A stretch of DNA of 64,000 nt from Pseudoalteromonas sp. P1-9 (GCF_001399975.1 NZ_LKBD01000003.1:124001-188000); one strand, 5' to 3'. Positions 24,860-33,924 are shown, counted from the first letter of the stretch. Notes: generated from the sequence alone by a model not told the origin. Numbers and translations: made by a program.

Positions 24860-25708
24860 ATGTCTACTATCAATTTACCAAACGGCAAGGTACTTGACCT
24901 AAGCCAAACCCATATAATGGGAATACTTAACCTTACTCCAGACTCTTTTTCTGATGGAGGCAGTTATCAACAGGTCGACAGCGCTGTCATTTCCGCTGTG
25001 GCAATGCTTGAAAATGGCGCGACCATTATTGATATTGGTGGTGAATCAACGCGTCCCGGGGCACCTGATGTTGCATTAGAAGAAGAGCTTGCGCGCGTTA
25101 TTCCAGTTATAGAGGCGATCCGCAAAAAGTCAGATTGCCTTATTTCCATCGATACCAGCAAAGCAGAGGTAATGCGTCAGGCGGTGAATGCGGGCGCTGA
25201 TATTATTAATGATGTTCGTGCACTGCAAGAACCCAATGCTTTGGCGACAGCGGCAGAGTTGGGGGTACCGGTGTGCTTAATGCATATGCAAGGGCAACCG
25301 CGCACCATGCAATCAAATCCTCATTACGATGATGTGATAACTGATATTAAACAGTTTTTTGTTGAGCGTATAGGCGCTTGCGAAACCGCAGGCATATCGT
25401 GCGATAAAATCATTCTCGATCCTGGTTTTGGTTTTGGTAAAACCCTTGCACATAACTACCATATTTTAAAATACATAGACGAGTTTAAAATGATGGGGTG
25501 TGAAGTACTTGCGGGCTTATCGCGCAAGTCGATGATTGGTAATTTATTAGGGCGCGATGTAGATCAGCGTTTAGCTGGCTCAGTTGCGGGCGCGCTTATC
25601 GCCGCGCAAAAGGGCGCTAAGATTATTCGAGTACACGATGTTACAGAAACCGCCGATGCACTTAATGTATGGCAGGCCTGTGAACAAGGAATTACAAATG
25701 AGCAATAG
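24860..25708 (+). CDS. folP: Dihydropteroate synthase FolP
   Basis: 282 residues, a TIM-barrel enzyme that joins p-aminobenzoate to dihydropterin diphosphate in folate synthesis; sulfonamide target. Signatures: [14 protein letters not shown] at the N-terminus, [18 protein letters not shown] and [10 protein letters not shown]. Overlaps glmM by 11 bp, so the two are translationally coupled. Confidence 0.96.
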   Translation: MSTINLPNGKVLDLSQTHIMGILNLTPDSFSDGGSYQQVDSAVISAVAMLENGATIIDIGGESTRPGAPDVALEEELARVIPVIEAIRKKSDCLISIDTSKAEVMRQAVNAGADIINDVRALQEPNALATAAELGVPVCLMHMQGQPRTMQSNPHYDDVITDIKQFFVERIGACETAGISCDKIILDPGFGFGKTLAHNYHILKYIDEFKMMGCEVLAGLSRKSMIGNLLGRDVDQRLAGSVAGALIAAQKGAKIIRVHDVTETADALNVWQACEQGITNEQ

Positions 25709-27056
25709 AAAATATTTCGGCACCGATGGTGTACGTGGTGAGGTAGGGCAGTTCCCAATTACCCCAGAATTTGCATTAAAGCTAGGTTGGGCAGCAGGTA
25801 AAGTGCTGTCTAAAGCGGGCACTAAAAAAGTGATTATTGGTAAAGATACACGTATTTCGGGCTACCTTCTTGAAACATCGCTGGAAGCGGGTTTAGTAGC
25901 AGCTGGCATTGATGTTATTTTATTAGGGCCAATGCCAACGCCCGCAATTGCGTATTTAACGCAAACGTTCCGCGGTGAAGCAGGCATTGTAATTAGTGCT
26001 TCTCACAACCCTTATCAAGATAACGGTATTAAATTTTTCTCATCGCAAGGTACTAAGTTAGATGATGCGTTAGAGCTTGAAATCGAAGCCATGATGGATG
26101 AAGAAATGACGTGCGTTTCTTCAGAATCGCTCGGTAAAGCAAAGCGCCTTGATACTGCCGCTGGACGTTATATCGAATACTGTAAAAGCCAATTCCCAAG
26201 TACCTTATCGCTTGAAGGTTTACGTATTGTGGTTGATTGTGCCAATGGTGCAACGTATCACATTGCACCAGATGTAATGCGTGAACTTGGTGCTGAAGTA
26301 ATTAAAGTGGCGTGTGAGCCAAATGGTTTAAATATCAACGCAAAATGCGGTGCAACCCATGTTGATACCATGATCCAAAAAGTGCTTGAAGTAAAAGCTG
26401 ACGTAGGTATTGCCTACGATGGTGATGGTGATCGTGTGATGATGGTTGACCATAAAGGCCGTGTATTTGATGGTGATGACATTGTTTATATCATTGCTAA
26501 ATACGCGTTCGAGAAGGGTGAACTTGGCGGCGGTGTTGTTGGTACTGTAATGTCTAACATGGGCCTTGAAAATGTGCTTAAGTCACTCGGCGTTGAATTT
26601 GAACGCTCGAAAGTGGGCGACCGCTATGTGCTAGAGCTATTAAAGCAAAAAGGCTGGAAAATTGGTGGTGAAAGCTCGGGCCACATTTTAAATCTAGACC
26701 GCATCTCAACGGGCGACGGCATTATATCTAGCTTACAAGTGCTTGCAGCCATGGTCGAGAGTAATCAAACACTTGAAGATTTAGGGCAAGGCTTCACAAA
26801 GTATCCAATGAATATGATTAATGTGCGCTATGCAAAAGGTACTGAACCGCTTGCAAGCAGCGATGTTAAATCTGTGATTGCTGAAGTTGAACAGCAACTG
26901 GGTGACAAAGGCCGTGTACTTATTCGTAAATCAGGCACAGAGCCTGTGATCCGCGTTATGGTTGAAGCAGAAAAAGAAAAGCAAGTCTTCGATTTCTCGA
27001 AGAAAATTGCTGATGTTGTTGAATCTATAAGCAAACAACTCGAAAACGCACAATAA
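25698..27056 (+). CDS. glmM: Phosphoglucosamine mutase GlmM
   Basis: 452 residues from the ATG at 25698, which lies inside the end of folP. An upstream in-frame extension exists but is not homologous. GlmM converts glucosamine-6-phosphate to the 1-phosphate for UDP-GlcNAc and peptidoglycan. The phosphoserine loop [16 protein letters not shown], the Mg-binding DGDGDR, the sugar-binding GGESSGH and the phosphate-binding [12 protein letters not shown] are intact. Confidence 0.96.
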   Translation: MSNRKYFGTDGVRGEVGQFPITPEFALKLGWAAGKVLSKAGTKKVIIGKDTRISGYLLETSLEAGLVAAGIDVILLGPMPTPAIAYLTQTFRGEAGIVISASHNPYQDNGIKFFSSQGTKLDDALELEIEAMMDEEMTCVSSESLGKAKRLDTAAGRYIEYCKSQFPSTLSLEGLRIVVDCANGATYHIAPDVMRELGAEVIKVACEPNGLNINAKCGATHVDTMIQKVLEVKADVGIAYDGDGDRVMMVDHKGRVFDGDDIVYIIAKYAFEKGELGGGVVGTVMSNMGLENVLKSLGVEFERSKVGDRYVLELLKQKGWKIGGESSGHILNLDRISTGDGIISSLQVLAAMVESNQTLEDLGQGFTKYPMNMINVRYAKGTEPLASSDVKSVIAEVEQQLGDKGRVLIRKSGTEPVIRVMVEAEKEKQVFDFSKKIADVVESISKQLENAQ

Positions 27057-27118
27057 CTTCTTGTAACTTTTTGCGAGTCAGGATAACATCCTGCTCGCTT
27101 TCTAAATTGGAGTAAGCA

Positions 27119-27868
27119 ATGGCACAACGCAAACCTATGGTTGCAGGCAACTGGAAAATGAATGGCTCACTTGAGCTTGTATCTGAACTTGCCGAAGTAA
27201 TCACGAAAATTGATACCTCTGACGTTGATATTTTAGTTTTCCCGCCATTCCCTTTAATTAAATCAGCACTTGATGCAGGTTTGAAAGCAGGCGCTCAAAC
27301 AGTGTCAGAAAATAATGCCGGTGCATTTACTGGCGAAGTTGATGCCAAACTGATTCACGCACTAGGTGCAAATTACACTTTAGTTGGTCACTCAGAAAGA
27401 CGTGCTATTTACGGTGAAAGTAACGAAACAGTTGCTGCTAAATTTGCCAAAGCACAAGAAAATAATCTAACACCAATCCTATGTGTTGGTGAAAGTGAAC
27501 AAGAGCGTGAACAAGAATTAACCGAACAAGTTGTTTGGCAGCAAATTGATGCGATTATTAGCAAATTAGGTGTAGATGCACTTGCTAATAGTGTGATAGC
27601 ATACGAGCCCGTTTGGGCAATAGGCACAGGTAAAACTGCATCGCCTGAACAAGCACAAGCTGTGCACAAATTTATCCGTAGCAAGCTGGCTGAACTTAAC
27701 AGCGAGTTAGCTGCAAAAATACAACTGCTTTACGGCGGTAGTGTTAACGAGAACAATAGCGAACAATTATTTGCGCAACCAGATATTGATGGTGGGCTAA
27801 TAGGCGGAGCAAGCCTTAAAGCTAATAGCTTTGCAACCATCTGTAATAGCGCAAAAGGAAATGGCTAA
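27119..27868 (+). CDS. tpiA: Triosephosphate isomerase
   Basis: 249 residues, TIM barrel of glycolysis. Catalytic Lys in GNWKMN, His in GHSERR and Glu in AYEPVWAIGTG, with the phosphate loop YGGSVN and GLIGGASL. secG follows 2 bp after its stop, the usual gammaproteobacterial arrangement. Confidence 0.97.
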   Translation: MAQRKPMVAGNWKMNGSLELVSELAEVITKIDTSDVDILVFPPFPLIKSALDAGLKAGAQTVSENNAGAFTGEVDAKLIHALGANYTLVGHSERRAIYGESNETVAAKFAKAQENNLTPILCVGESEQEREQELTEQVVWQQIDAIISKLGVDALANSVIAYEPVWAIGTGKTASPEQAQAVHKFIRSKLAELNSELAAKIQLLYGGSVNENNSEQLFAQPDIDGGLIGGASLKANSFATICNSAKGNG

Positions 27869-27870
27869 CA

Positions 27871-28227
27871 ATGTACGAAATTTTATTAGTAGTTTATCTT
27901 ATCGTCGCACTTGCTTTAATTGGGTTTGTATTAATCCAGCAAGGTAAAGGTGCTGATATGGGGTCATCATTTGGTGCTGGTGCGTCTGGAACCGTTTTTG
28001 GTTCAAGTGGTGCTGGTAACTTTATGACAAAAACAACAACCACTTTAGCAACAGTGTTTTTTATTTTAAGCATCGTGCTAGGTAACTTAACAGCAGGTCA
28101 AATTAAACAAACTGACGAATGGTCAGATTTATCATCAGAAGCTCCTGCTGCATCTACAGTTGTTGCTGAACCAAAAGATAAAGACGTTCCTGCTTCACAA
28201 GACAAAAGCAACGACGTTCCAAACTAA
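27871..28227 (+). CDS. secG: Protein translocase subunit SecG
   Basis: 118 residues with two membrane helices (about 3-22 and 52-72) separated by the conserved IQQGKGADMGSSFGAGASGT loop. Part of the SecYEG channel in the inner membrane. The C-terminal tail is hydrophilic. It ends 14 bp before tRNA-Leu(GAG); in E. coli secG is also followed by leuU. Confidence 0.94.
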   Translation: MYEILLVVYLIVALALIGFVLIQQGKGADMGSSFGAGASGTVFGSSGAGNFMTKTTTTLATVFFILSIVLGNLTAGQIKQTDEWSDLSSEAPAASTVVAEPKDKDVPASQDKSNDVPN

Positions 28228-28241
28228 TAAATAACATCTTT

Positions 28242-28328
28242 GCGGATGTGCTGGAATTGGTAGACAGGCAGCGTTGAGGTCGCTGTGTGAGCAATCACGT
28301 GAGGGTTCAAGTCCCTCCATCCGCACCA
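28242..28328 (+). tRNA. leuU: tRNA-Leu (anticodon GAG)
   Basis: 87 bases including an encoded CCA end. Acceptor arms GCGGATG/CATCCGC pair; the anticodon loop is TTGAGGT; the long variable arm is typical of leucine tRNA. The 3' end from 28303 is repeated at 34443, showing it served as an integration site for the island that follows. Confidence 0.95.
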
Positions 28329-28330
28329 TG
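28303..28330 (+). other. attL: tRNA-Leu 3' end forming the left island boundary
   Basis: 28 bases at the 3' end of tRNA-Leu (T-arm through CCATG) recur at 34443-34470 with a single mismatch (G28311 versus C34451). Direct repeats of a tRNA end are the hallmark of tyrosine-recombinase integration. Confidence 0.8.
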
Positions 28331-28337
28331 ATTTAAG

Positions 28338-28366
28338 CCCGTAACTCAATGAGTTACGGGTTTTTT
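28338..28366 (+). terminator. Terminator just after tRNA-Leu
   Basis: Perfect 10-bp stem CCCGTAACTC / GAGTTACGGG with a 3-base loop and T6. It lies inside the island, so the tRNA's present terminator was supplied by the incoming element. Confidence 0.85.
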
Positions 28367-28540
28367 CGTTTCAACTGGATCGCTATTGGATCCACACATA
28401 AACAACTTTGAAGCTTTAGAAGCCATTTCCGGCATCTCTTCATCCATCCATTTTGCGTAATGTTTCTCAAACGTGAGAATTGATGTATGCCCCATCTGTT
28501 TCATTATCCAATCTTCCTGAATATTTTTTAGGATAATCAC
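28346..28540 (-). pseudogene. Tyrosine recombinase (phage-type integrase), C-terminal fragment
   Basis: The minus-strand frame encodes DWIMKQMGHTSILTFEKHYA, the end of the catalytic domain of tyrosine integrases, including the box with GH and the nucleophilic Tyr in KHYAKW. Everything upstream of about 28516 is missing, and the preceding frame has a stop just beyond 28540. It lies right beside attL, the normal place for the element's integrase. Non-functional. Confidence 0.82.
28376..28394 (+). repeat. Island-end repeat TGGATC-N5-TGGATCCA (left copy)
   Basis: 19 bases with two TGGATC units 11 bp apart; the same 19-bp pattern occurs at 34323-34341 near the other end in the same orientation. 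Candidate integrase arm-type sites. The left copy lies within the 3' part of the integrase fragment. Confidence 0.45.
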
Positions 28541-28931
28541 CGTCTAGGATTCTAATTAAAGACCCTTCTAATGATATCCTTTTAAACGGATACGGTGCAG
28601 CAAGTGAAAGGCTAGTGAGCATGTGGTATTTATGCTCTCTCGTTGATGATTCAGTCTTAACAATATTATTTATTGTATCCATGACTTTATTTTTTTCTAG
28701 AGTAGAATCTTTTGCAATTTCACTGACAGCCCTAGAAACAATATTTTCGTGATTAAAACCATCACAATGGCTTGGAAAGTTAACCATATTTACAAGAGCA
28801 GTCATAGCATATTGATAATCAAATGCTGAGTACGAAACCTTTTTATCTTCACTTACGGTTTTAATACTATTTATCTTATCTAAAATAACATCAGGATTTA
28901 GATTTTTGTTTTTCTTCCACTTTACACGCAT
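28467..28931 (-). CDS. Unknown protein, 3' end replaced by out-of-frame integrase DNA
   Basis: Starts at the ATG at 28931 with AGG eight bases upstream. About 154 codons, of which roughly the last 15 read integrase-derived DNA in the wrong frame, so the gene is truncated by a deletion joining it to the integrase remnant. The remaining part is soluble and helical (LEKNKVMDTINNIVKTESST, then LTSLSLAAPYPFKR). No family recognised. Very AT-rich compared with neighbours. Probably a former island gene and not functional in its original form. Confidence 0.5.
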   Translation of the reverse strand: MRVKWKKNKNLNPDVILDKINSIKTVSEDKKVSYSAFDYQYAMTALVNMVNFPSHCDGFNHENIVSRAVSEIAKDSTLEKNKVMDTINNIVKTESSTREHKYHMLTSLSLAAPYPFKRISLEGSLIRILDGDYPKKYSGRLDNETDGAYINSHV

Positions 28932-29263
28932 AACTACCTTGTAAGAAAGAGAATTATTCAAACACGATTTCAATTTAACATATTGAAAAATATATTAAAT
29001 CAAAGGTAAGAAAAAATACAATTTATGTTTGCGAATAACCGCTATTCGCTCTTTTGAGGCATTGGCCTAAACACGTTTTGGGTCAAAAACGTGTTTGATC
29101 GTACTTCCGCATTCGGGCATATGGTGTCGGTCTCCCGACTCGTATTTGGACAGAAATGTGTCAGTGAACTTACTAAATTAGTATTCAAAGGATTAAGTCA
29201 GGTATTGCAAAGCCTCTTATTAAGTAGCTAAGGTCTTTGACATCTATGGCTAGTTAAAAAGCA
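28932..29263. other. Non-coding island stretch with two hairpins
   Basis: No plausible gene on either strand in about 330 bp. It contains a GCGAATA / TATTCGC hairpin (29031-29049) and an 11-bp inverted repeat AAACACGTTTT / AAAACGTGTTT (29069-29096). It looks like decayed mobile-element DNA. Confidence 0.5.
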
Positions 29264-29289
29264 ATAACCACCACTTTTGTGGTGGTTAT
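29264..29289. terminator. Symmetrical hairpin terminating the MFS operon
   Basis: ATAACCACCAC-TTTT-GTGGTGGTTAT, an 11-bp perfect stem about 67 bp beyond the MFS stop on the minus strand, followed there by TGCTTTTTAAC. Confidence 0.75.
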
Positions 29290-29355
29290 GTGAATAAGAC
29301 AGTCTAGTGCCTACTTAGGCCCTGTTCGTCAAATTCAAAGCGACTAATTTAGGTG

Positions 29356-30549
29356 CTAACTTAACTTTGTGTTAGTTCTATGTACTATTCGGTTGTCTAC
29401 CGTGACTAATAGAACTGACGTTAATGACAACAACATGACGATGGCTAGTGTAGACATACTACTGAGTCCTAAAAGTCCCGATATGGCGACAAGCAATGCA
29501 CCTCCAATCATTCTGAAAAAACCGTCAATTGACGTCGCTAATCCAGCACAATATTTAAAAGGCTCTAGAACCAAAGACGTTGCAGAACCAGATAGAAGGC
29601 TGAAGCCAGCGGCTCCCAACGCCGATAAAGTAAAGAACTGATAAGTAGCGTCCGAACCAATTAGCAATAGCCCGATGCCTCCGATGACAATAACAATGAC
29701 ACCAAATCGTACAGTATTCCTACGACCAAACGACTTCATCAATCTAGGCGCAATAAGGCTAGCAAGTATTTGAACTCCTCCGATCATGCCGAACATAAGT
29801 GAGAACTGTACTTGAGAAAATCCACCCTCACTGATCGCAACAATTGGAGCCACCGAAATGTAAGTCAACAGCGCACCGAAGCTGAGCATGTTAGTCAATG
29901 AATAAACGAAAAAAGTACGATTGCTTAAAATATCGCGAACGTTACATTTAAGCGCCTGCGTGTCCTTTACATCAACCGTGGTCTTAACACTCTTCTTAGA
30001 GTGAAGTGCTACAGCAGACATAACAAACAGCAAGAGAGCTAAACCAGCCATGAGGTAGAAGCCACCTGTCCACCCCCACAAGAGAGCTACCCCGCTGCCA
30101 ATGAGCGGCGCAATGGTTGGTACTGTACTAGTTACACCACCCATGTAGCTTAACCACTTACCCGCAACGTCACCTTCGTAGTTGTCTCGAACCCAAGCCA
30201 TGGCGGTGATCATAGTGAATGATGCGCCTACGCCTTGTACAGCTCGTCCTGCGTATAGCATCTCTAGAGAGGAAGACGCTACAACCAACAAGCTACCTGC
30301 TGCATACATGAACAGCCCAAGCATGGCAGAGAACTTACGCCCCTTGCGATCAGATACTGGGCCCGCAACTAGTTGACTCACACCCAGAGCCAGAACGTAA
30401 ATCGAAATAGTCTGTCTTATTTCGCTATCAGAGACAGCGAAAGCCTCGATCATCTGTGGAAAAGAAGGCAAGTAGACATCAATAGCCAGTGGCCCCAAAG
30501 GTATGAGTGAAAAAATAACCAGCAGTTGAAAAAATTTGTTACCTGCCAT
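29356..30549 (-). CDS. MFS multidrug transporter, Bcr/CflA type
   Basis: 397 residues, 12 membrane helices. The opening IPLGPLAIDVYLPSFPQM and the motif A loop GPVSDRKGRKFSAMLG identify the drug:H+ antiporter-1 branch, Bcr/CflA-like. These pumps export chloramphenicol-, bicyclomycin- or sulfonamide-like compounds. It is the last gene of the MBL-Grx2-MFS operon, 11 bp after the glutaredoxin-like gene. Substrate unknown. The operon makeup suggests detoxification plus efflux of an electrophilic or antibiotic compound (inference). Confidence 0.88.
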   Translation of the reverse strand: MAGNKFFQLLVIFSLIPLGPLAIDVYLPSFPQMIEAFAVSDSEIRQTISIYVLALGVSQLVAGPVSDRKGRKFSAMLGLFMYAAGSLLVVASSSLEMLYAGRAVQGVGASFTMITAMAWVRDNYEGDVAGKWLSYMGGVTSTVPTIAPLIGSGVALLWGWTGGFYLMAGLALLLFVMSAVALHSKKSVKTTVDVKDTQALKCNVRDILSNRTFFVYSLTNMLSFGALLTYISVAPIVAISEGGFSQVQFSLMFGMIGGVQILASLIAPRLMKSFGRRNTVRFGVIVIVIGGIGLLLIGSDATYQFFTLSALGAAGFSLLSGSATSLVLEPFKYCAGLATSIDGFFRMIGGALLVAISGLLGLSSMSTLAIVMLLSLTSVLLVTVDNRIVHRTNTKLS

Positions 30550-30560
30550 CTTGAACTCCT

Positions 30561-31232
30561 TTACTGACTTATTGGTGGATATAACGACATACCAGAACGT
30601 GATACGATTAAACTAACAAAGCTCATCATGCGCCCACTCATTTCCAGTTCAGCGACCATTGTGTAGTTTCGCAATTCAGAGAAGGCAGCAATGTCGTCAA
30701 TGTTTAATTTGCGCTCACCAGAGACGAGAGCATCTATATCGAGCAAGGAGTCCAGCTCGTTTAAAAGTAGTTTCAGCTCAGGAAGATACTCTTCGGTTCT
30801 CTGCAACGCTTGCTCTATGGGCTGGCCCAAGACCTCTTTGCGTGACTCAACAAACATACTTAGAGCATTTGACGTAGACAGCTCTGGCAGGTCAAGTTGT
30901 GGCATTCGTGTGTACAAAAGCTGAGACGAAACCGGATACAACCTCTTAAGCAGATTGTTTAATGCTTCCGATACTTCGTAACTGGTGAACATCGGCTCAT
31001 CTTGTTGATCCAAATAACGAATTATGTCGAGGCTCTCGACCATCACTGTAGACTTATCATCGTGCTGTTGCTGCTCAAGCGCAGGGACCGTTAACCTCTC
31101 AAGTTTACCTTCAAGCGATTCTGGCCATTGCCCCAAAGTCATGGGGCAAATTTCGCATTTGAGGTTTTTAAGCCCGATAAAGGCTCTAACGCGGGCGCAA
31201 AAAGGGCAGCTATCGAATACATGTAGTTTCAT
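30561..31232 (-). CDS. Glutaredoxin 2 (GrxB)-like protein
   Basis: About 223 residues from the ATG at 31232, giving the start MKLHVFDSCPFCARVR. The N-terminal thioredoxin-like domain has a CPFC redox centre; LTVPALEQ carries the cis-proline; VMVESLDIIRYLD is the glutathione-binding ES motif. The C-terminal all-helical domain (about 85-215) is GST-like, as in E. coli Grx2. It should use glutathione to reduce disulfides or to conjugate a substrate. Sits between the MBL gene and the MFS pump. Confidence 0.82.
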   Translation of the reverse strand: MKLHVFDSCPFCARVRAFIGLKNLKCEICPMTLGQWPESLEGKLERLTVPALEQQQHDDKSTVMVESLDIIRYLDQQDEPMFTSYEVSEALNNLLKRLYPVSSQLLYTRMPQLDLPELSTSNALSMFVESRKEVLGQPIEQALQRTEEYLPELKLLLNELDSLLDIDALVSGERKLNIDDIAAFSELRNYTMVAELEMSGRMMSFVSLIVSRSGMSLYPPISQ

Positions 31233-31261
31233 TATGTTGCTCCTATTAACCAACATACTCA

Positions 31262-32128
31262 TTAGTTGCCGTGCCAAATTGAGTAAGACATTCTTTCGAT
31301 GTGTGCAGGTAGGTTTTCCTCATAGCCTCGCCAATGACTGAACTCCGGTAATTTGACAGTGTTCTTTAGTTCTTCCGTTGTTTTACCTTTTTGCATGCCT
31401 TCCCAGACTGCATCAAAAAGCGCTTTGTTGAAGCGGTAGTCCTCTTTGAATGCCTCTGGTGAAGATGCTGGCATATGCCCACTGAGCACGGTGTCAAATT
31501 CGAGCTCGTTCAAAACACGTTCAAAGGTATTTAGAATCGCCACGTAGTTGTGCGCGGTAAGGCGGTAAGGTTCATTGACATAACCGGGAAGATGCCAATC
31601 TACCCCCATAAGAACGTTATCTGTTGGCATATGAATGATACTCATGCAGTCACCGTCATTTGGGCCGTAATAATGTAAATCGACTTGTTTGTCACCTAAC
31701 TTGATTGAGTAGCTGTCCTGGTAAGTGGTATCCGGTTGGACGACTCTGTTTTCCAAGTCTCGACTCATCAATTCAGTACACTTTTCCTGAGTAATGAATT
31801 CCGCACCTTCATCTTTAAATATCTGACCGCCTCGGGAGTGGTCAAAGTGGTCGTGGGAATAGATCACTTTTTTGACCAGCGCATCTGTGAGCTTGTTGAT
31901 CTCTTTACGCATCATTTTTGAACGAGCTTCACCAGAAGGGTCAGTAATAATCACGCCTTCGTCTGTAACAACAACCAAACTGTTATAGAAGAACTGGGAG
32001 TACTGATATACGCCATCTTTAAGTTCGGTCATCACAGGCTTTGTAGGATCAAAACCATCGGCTGCAGAAACGCCAGAAATCATACCTAGCGTCAGGGTTA
32101 AAGTGGTCAGTTTTGAAGTAACAGACAT
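31262..32128 (-). CDS. Exported metallo-beta-lactamase-fold hydrolase
   Basis: About 288 residues from the ATG at 32128, with AAGGAAAGAA before it and a signal peptide ending GVSAADG. The first zinc motif HDHFDHSRGG (HxHxDH) is intact and a later His is in LSGHMPASSP. The second region reads YYGPNDGDC; the position where family members normally carry a ligand His (for example GPNHGD) is Asp here, so the Zn1 site may be altered. Substrate unknown; periplasmic hydrolase. First gene of the island operon and divergent from the LysR gene, which probably controls it. Confidence 0.82.
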   Translation of the reverse strand: MSVTSKLTTLTLTLGMISGVSAADGFDPTKPVMTELKDGVYQYSQFFYNSLVVVTDEGVIITDPSGEARSKMMRKEINKLTDALVKKVIYSHDHFDHSRGGQIFKDEGAEFITQEKCTELMSRDLENRVVQPDTTYQDSYSIKLGDKQVDLHYYGPNDGDCMSIIHMPTDNVLMGVDWHLPGYVNEPYRLTAHNYVAILNTFERVLNELEFDTVLSGHMPASSPEAFKEDYRFNKALFDAVWEGMQKGKTTEELKNTVKLPEFSHWRGYEENLPAHIERMSYSIWHGN

Positions 32129-32230
32129 TGTTCTTTCCTTTCGTAATTGAAGATGAAACAAAAGATAATTAACATTATTAAATAGCACAATTGAGTAAAA
32201 AGTAATTTCACTTAATACTAAAGGTATCAA

Positions 32231-33130
32231 ATGGACAAGTATCGGAATATGCAGTTATTTTGTACGGTTGTCGATAGAGGCAGCTTTTCTAAAGCGGCTA
32301 AAGCGTTAGGTATTACCCCTGCGATTGTCGGCAGGCACATTGCTGCGATGGAAGAAACTTTAGGGTTTGTCCTTTTAAATCGCACCACACGCAGCATGCA
32401 CCTTACCCCAGGCGGAAAAGCTTACTATAAAGGTGCGCAAACTGTATTGAGCCAGATAGAGCAATTGGAAGACTCGCTAACAACCGCCCATCAGAATAAC
32501 CCTGAAGGTCTTATTCGCCTGTCCGCACCTGATGCAATGGGCCCATTTCTAATGAAAGCTATTAAAGAGTTTCGAACAGAATATTCGGGGATTCGCTTTG
32601 ACCTCGCGTTATCTAACAGTAAATCGAATTTGATTGAAGAAGAGATCGATCTCAGTATCCGATTCGCATTCGAGTTACAAGATTCATCTTACATCGCAAC
32701 CAAGCTTGGAGAGTCTGAGTTTGGTTTGTATGCAGCCCCATCATATATAGACGAATATCAAGCCCCCTCTGATTATACAGAGCTAAAAAATCATGACTGC
32801 CTACATATGGGAAGCTCAAGAGATGGAGACTATTGGATGTTGACGGTCGATGGTAAAAGCCTTTCGTATCGACAACCGTGGGTAGCTGTAATTTCAGATA
32901 CAAACACGCTTATTCAAGCGACTATGGATGGGATGGGCATTGCCATGATACCGAGCGTATTTGTTAACACACATATCAACAATGGCGACCTAGTCAAGAT
33001 AGAAAATGTTGCTGATTTCCCAGTGGTCAATATTTACGGGATGTATCCGACACGTAAGCATGTTCCTCATAGGCTATCGCTATTCTTGGAGTACCTGAAA
33101 GCGAACTTTATCCATATCATTGCTTCTTAA
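32231..33130 (+). CDS. LysR-family transcriptional regulator
   Basis: 299 residues. The N-terminal HTH has VVDRGSFSKAAKALGITPA, then HIAAMEETLGFVLLNRTTR; the periplasmic-binding-protein-like effector domain covers about 90-295. Subfamily resembles DsdC/YafC-like regulators with RLSAPDAMGP. It starts 102 bp from the MBL gene's ATG in divergent orientation, the classical LysR layout, so it likely senses the compound handled by the MBL-Grx2-MFS operon. Confidence 0.9.
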   Translation: MDKYRNMQLFCTVVDRGSFSKAAKALGITPAIVGRHIAAMEETLGFVLLNRTTRSMHLTPGGKAYYKGAQTVLSQIEQLEDSLTTAHQNNPEGLIRLSAPDAMGPFLMKAIKEFRTEYSGIRFDLALSNSKSNLIEEEIDLSIRFAFELQDSSYIATKLGESEFGLYAAPSYIDEYQAPSDYTELKNHDCLHMGSSRDGDYWMLTVDGKSLSYRQPWVAVISDTNTLIQATMDGMGIAMIPSVFVNTHINNGDLVKIENVADFPVVNIYGMYPTRKHVPHRLSLFLEYLKANFIHIIAS

Positions 33131-33259
33131 GCAAATCTTAAAATCGGATTAGATATGGTAGGGAAAATACGCACACCTAAACTTTGTAAAGTACTTGATC
33201 TAACTAATTTTGGGGCAGATACGAGTTACGCTGATAGTATGCTTTAGGCAGAATTGCGA

Positions 33260-33299
33260 CTGTCAGGTTTGATTTAATTTTCTTAACCAAGTCTGACAG
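33260..33299. repeat. Inverted repeat CTGTCAG / CTGACAG
   Basis: 7-bp arms 26 bp apart, enclosing an AT-rich core, in the 234-bp gap after the LysR gene. No gene is seen in this gap. It may be a remnant of a small insertion or a regulatory site. Confidence 0.3.
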
Positions 33300-33364
33300 A
33301 TCGAGTTAAGACTTATTCATTGTATGTGATATGAACCTACGACATGTAATTTGTGCTGCAGTCT

Positions 33365-33805
33365 TTAGAACATTTGATAAAGAGCATAAAGCTCGGTCAA
33401 ACTGATCACTTCATCTCTTCCATCGCCGAGGAGGATGTAGTTGGTGTTTTGTGTTTCGAATATGCAGCCAGCACTAAGAGACTCTAAAAATGTGCTACGT
33501 ACCCAACCTCCCGATGGTACGCGACCTGTACTGTCTGATACAACCATATCTGAATACACAATGTAAATTCCAGATTTACAAATACTTGGCTGCAATTGAC
33601 GCAGTATTTGCTCTTTACGTTCGTCAGTATCGATTCTAAAGCGCTTCCAGTTCTTCAATACTCGAATAGGTTTATGATTAAGTGAATTGGCTAACTCGAT
33701 CTGTGCTTCTAGCGCATTAGCTTCGCAGCCAAGCTCAGAAGGCTTGCCACCGGAATTCGTGTTTATGAGTCTTCCTATAGTAGCAAGAGTTGTATTGTCG
33801 TTCAT
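33365..33805 (-). CDS. Unknown soluble protein (possibly DUF6957-like)
   Basis: About 146 residues from the ATG at 33805, with GGAGC seven bases upstream. The C-terminal part contains GIYIVYSDMVVSDSTGRVP, SGGWVRSTFLESLSAGCIF and NTNYILLGDGRDEV. This pattern (GDWVRS / GCLFET / YVLLG) reminds me of small island-borne proteins labelled DUF6957, but I cannot confirm it. No signal peptide. Accessory gene; function unknown. Confidence 0.55.
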   Translation of the reverse strand: MNDNTTLATIGRLINTNSGGKPSELGCEANALEAQIELANSLNHKPIRVLKNWKRFRIDTDERKEQILRQLQPSICKSGIYIVYSDMVVSDSTGRVPSGGWVRSTFLESLSAGCIFETQNTNYILLGDGRDEVISLTELYALYQMF

Positions 33806-33887
33806 GATTGCTCCTTTATTCTCAAACAAGCATCTATTTTCCAGTATCTGGAACTTTGTCAAAAATGAAAGGATTTATATAGCAGCC

Positions 33888-33924
33888 TATCGAACTGGAC
33901 AACTTAATACTGAACAGTTCGATA
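33888..33924. repeat. 10-bp perfect inverted repeat upstream of the 146-aa gene
   Basis: TATCGAACTG (33888-33897) and CAGTTCGATA (33915-33924) with a 17-base loop, between two minus-strand genes. No clear T-tract; a candidate operator or weak terminator. Confidence 0.5.

Noticed and set aside
25584-25697. Longer GlmM starting upstream of 25698
   Set aside because: The extra residues overlap folP and show no GlmM similarity; the ATG at 25698 begins the standard N-terminus ([14 protein letters not shown]).
29031-29096. Integron attC sites
   Set aside because: The hairpins lack the GTTRRRY/RYYYAAC ends and there is no integron integrase or cassette series.
33155-33247. 31-codon frame after the LysR gene
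   Set aside because: No ribosome-binding site and no recognisable similarity; probably chance.
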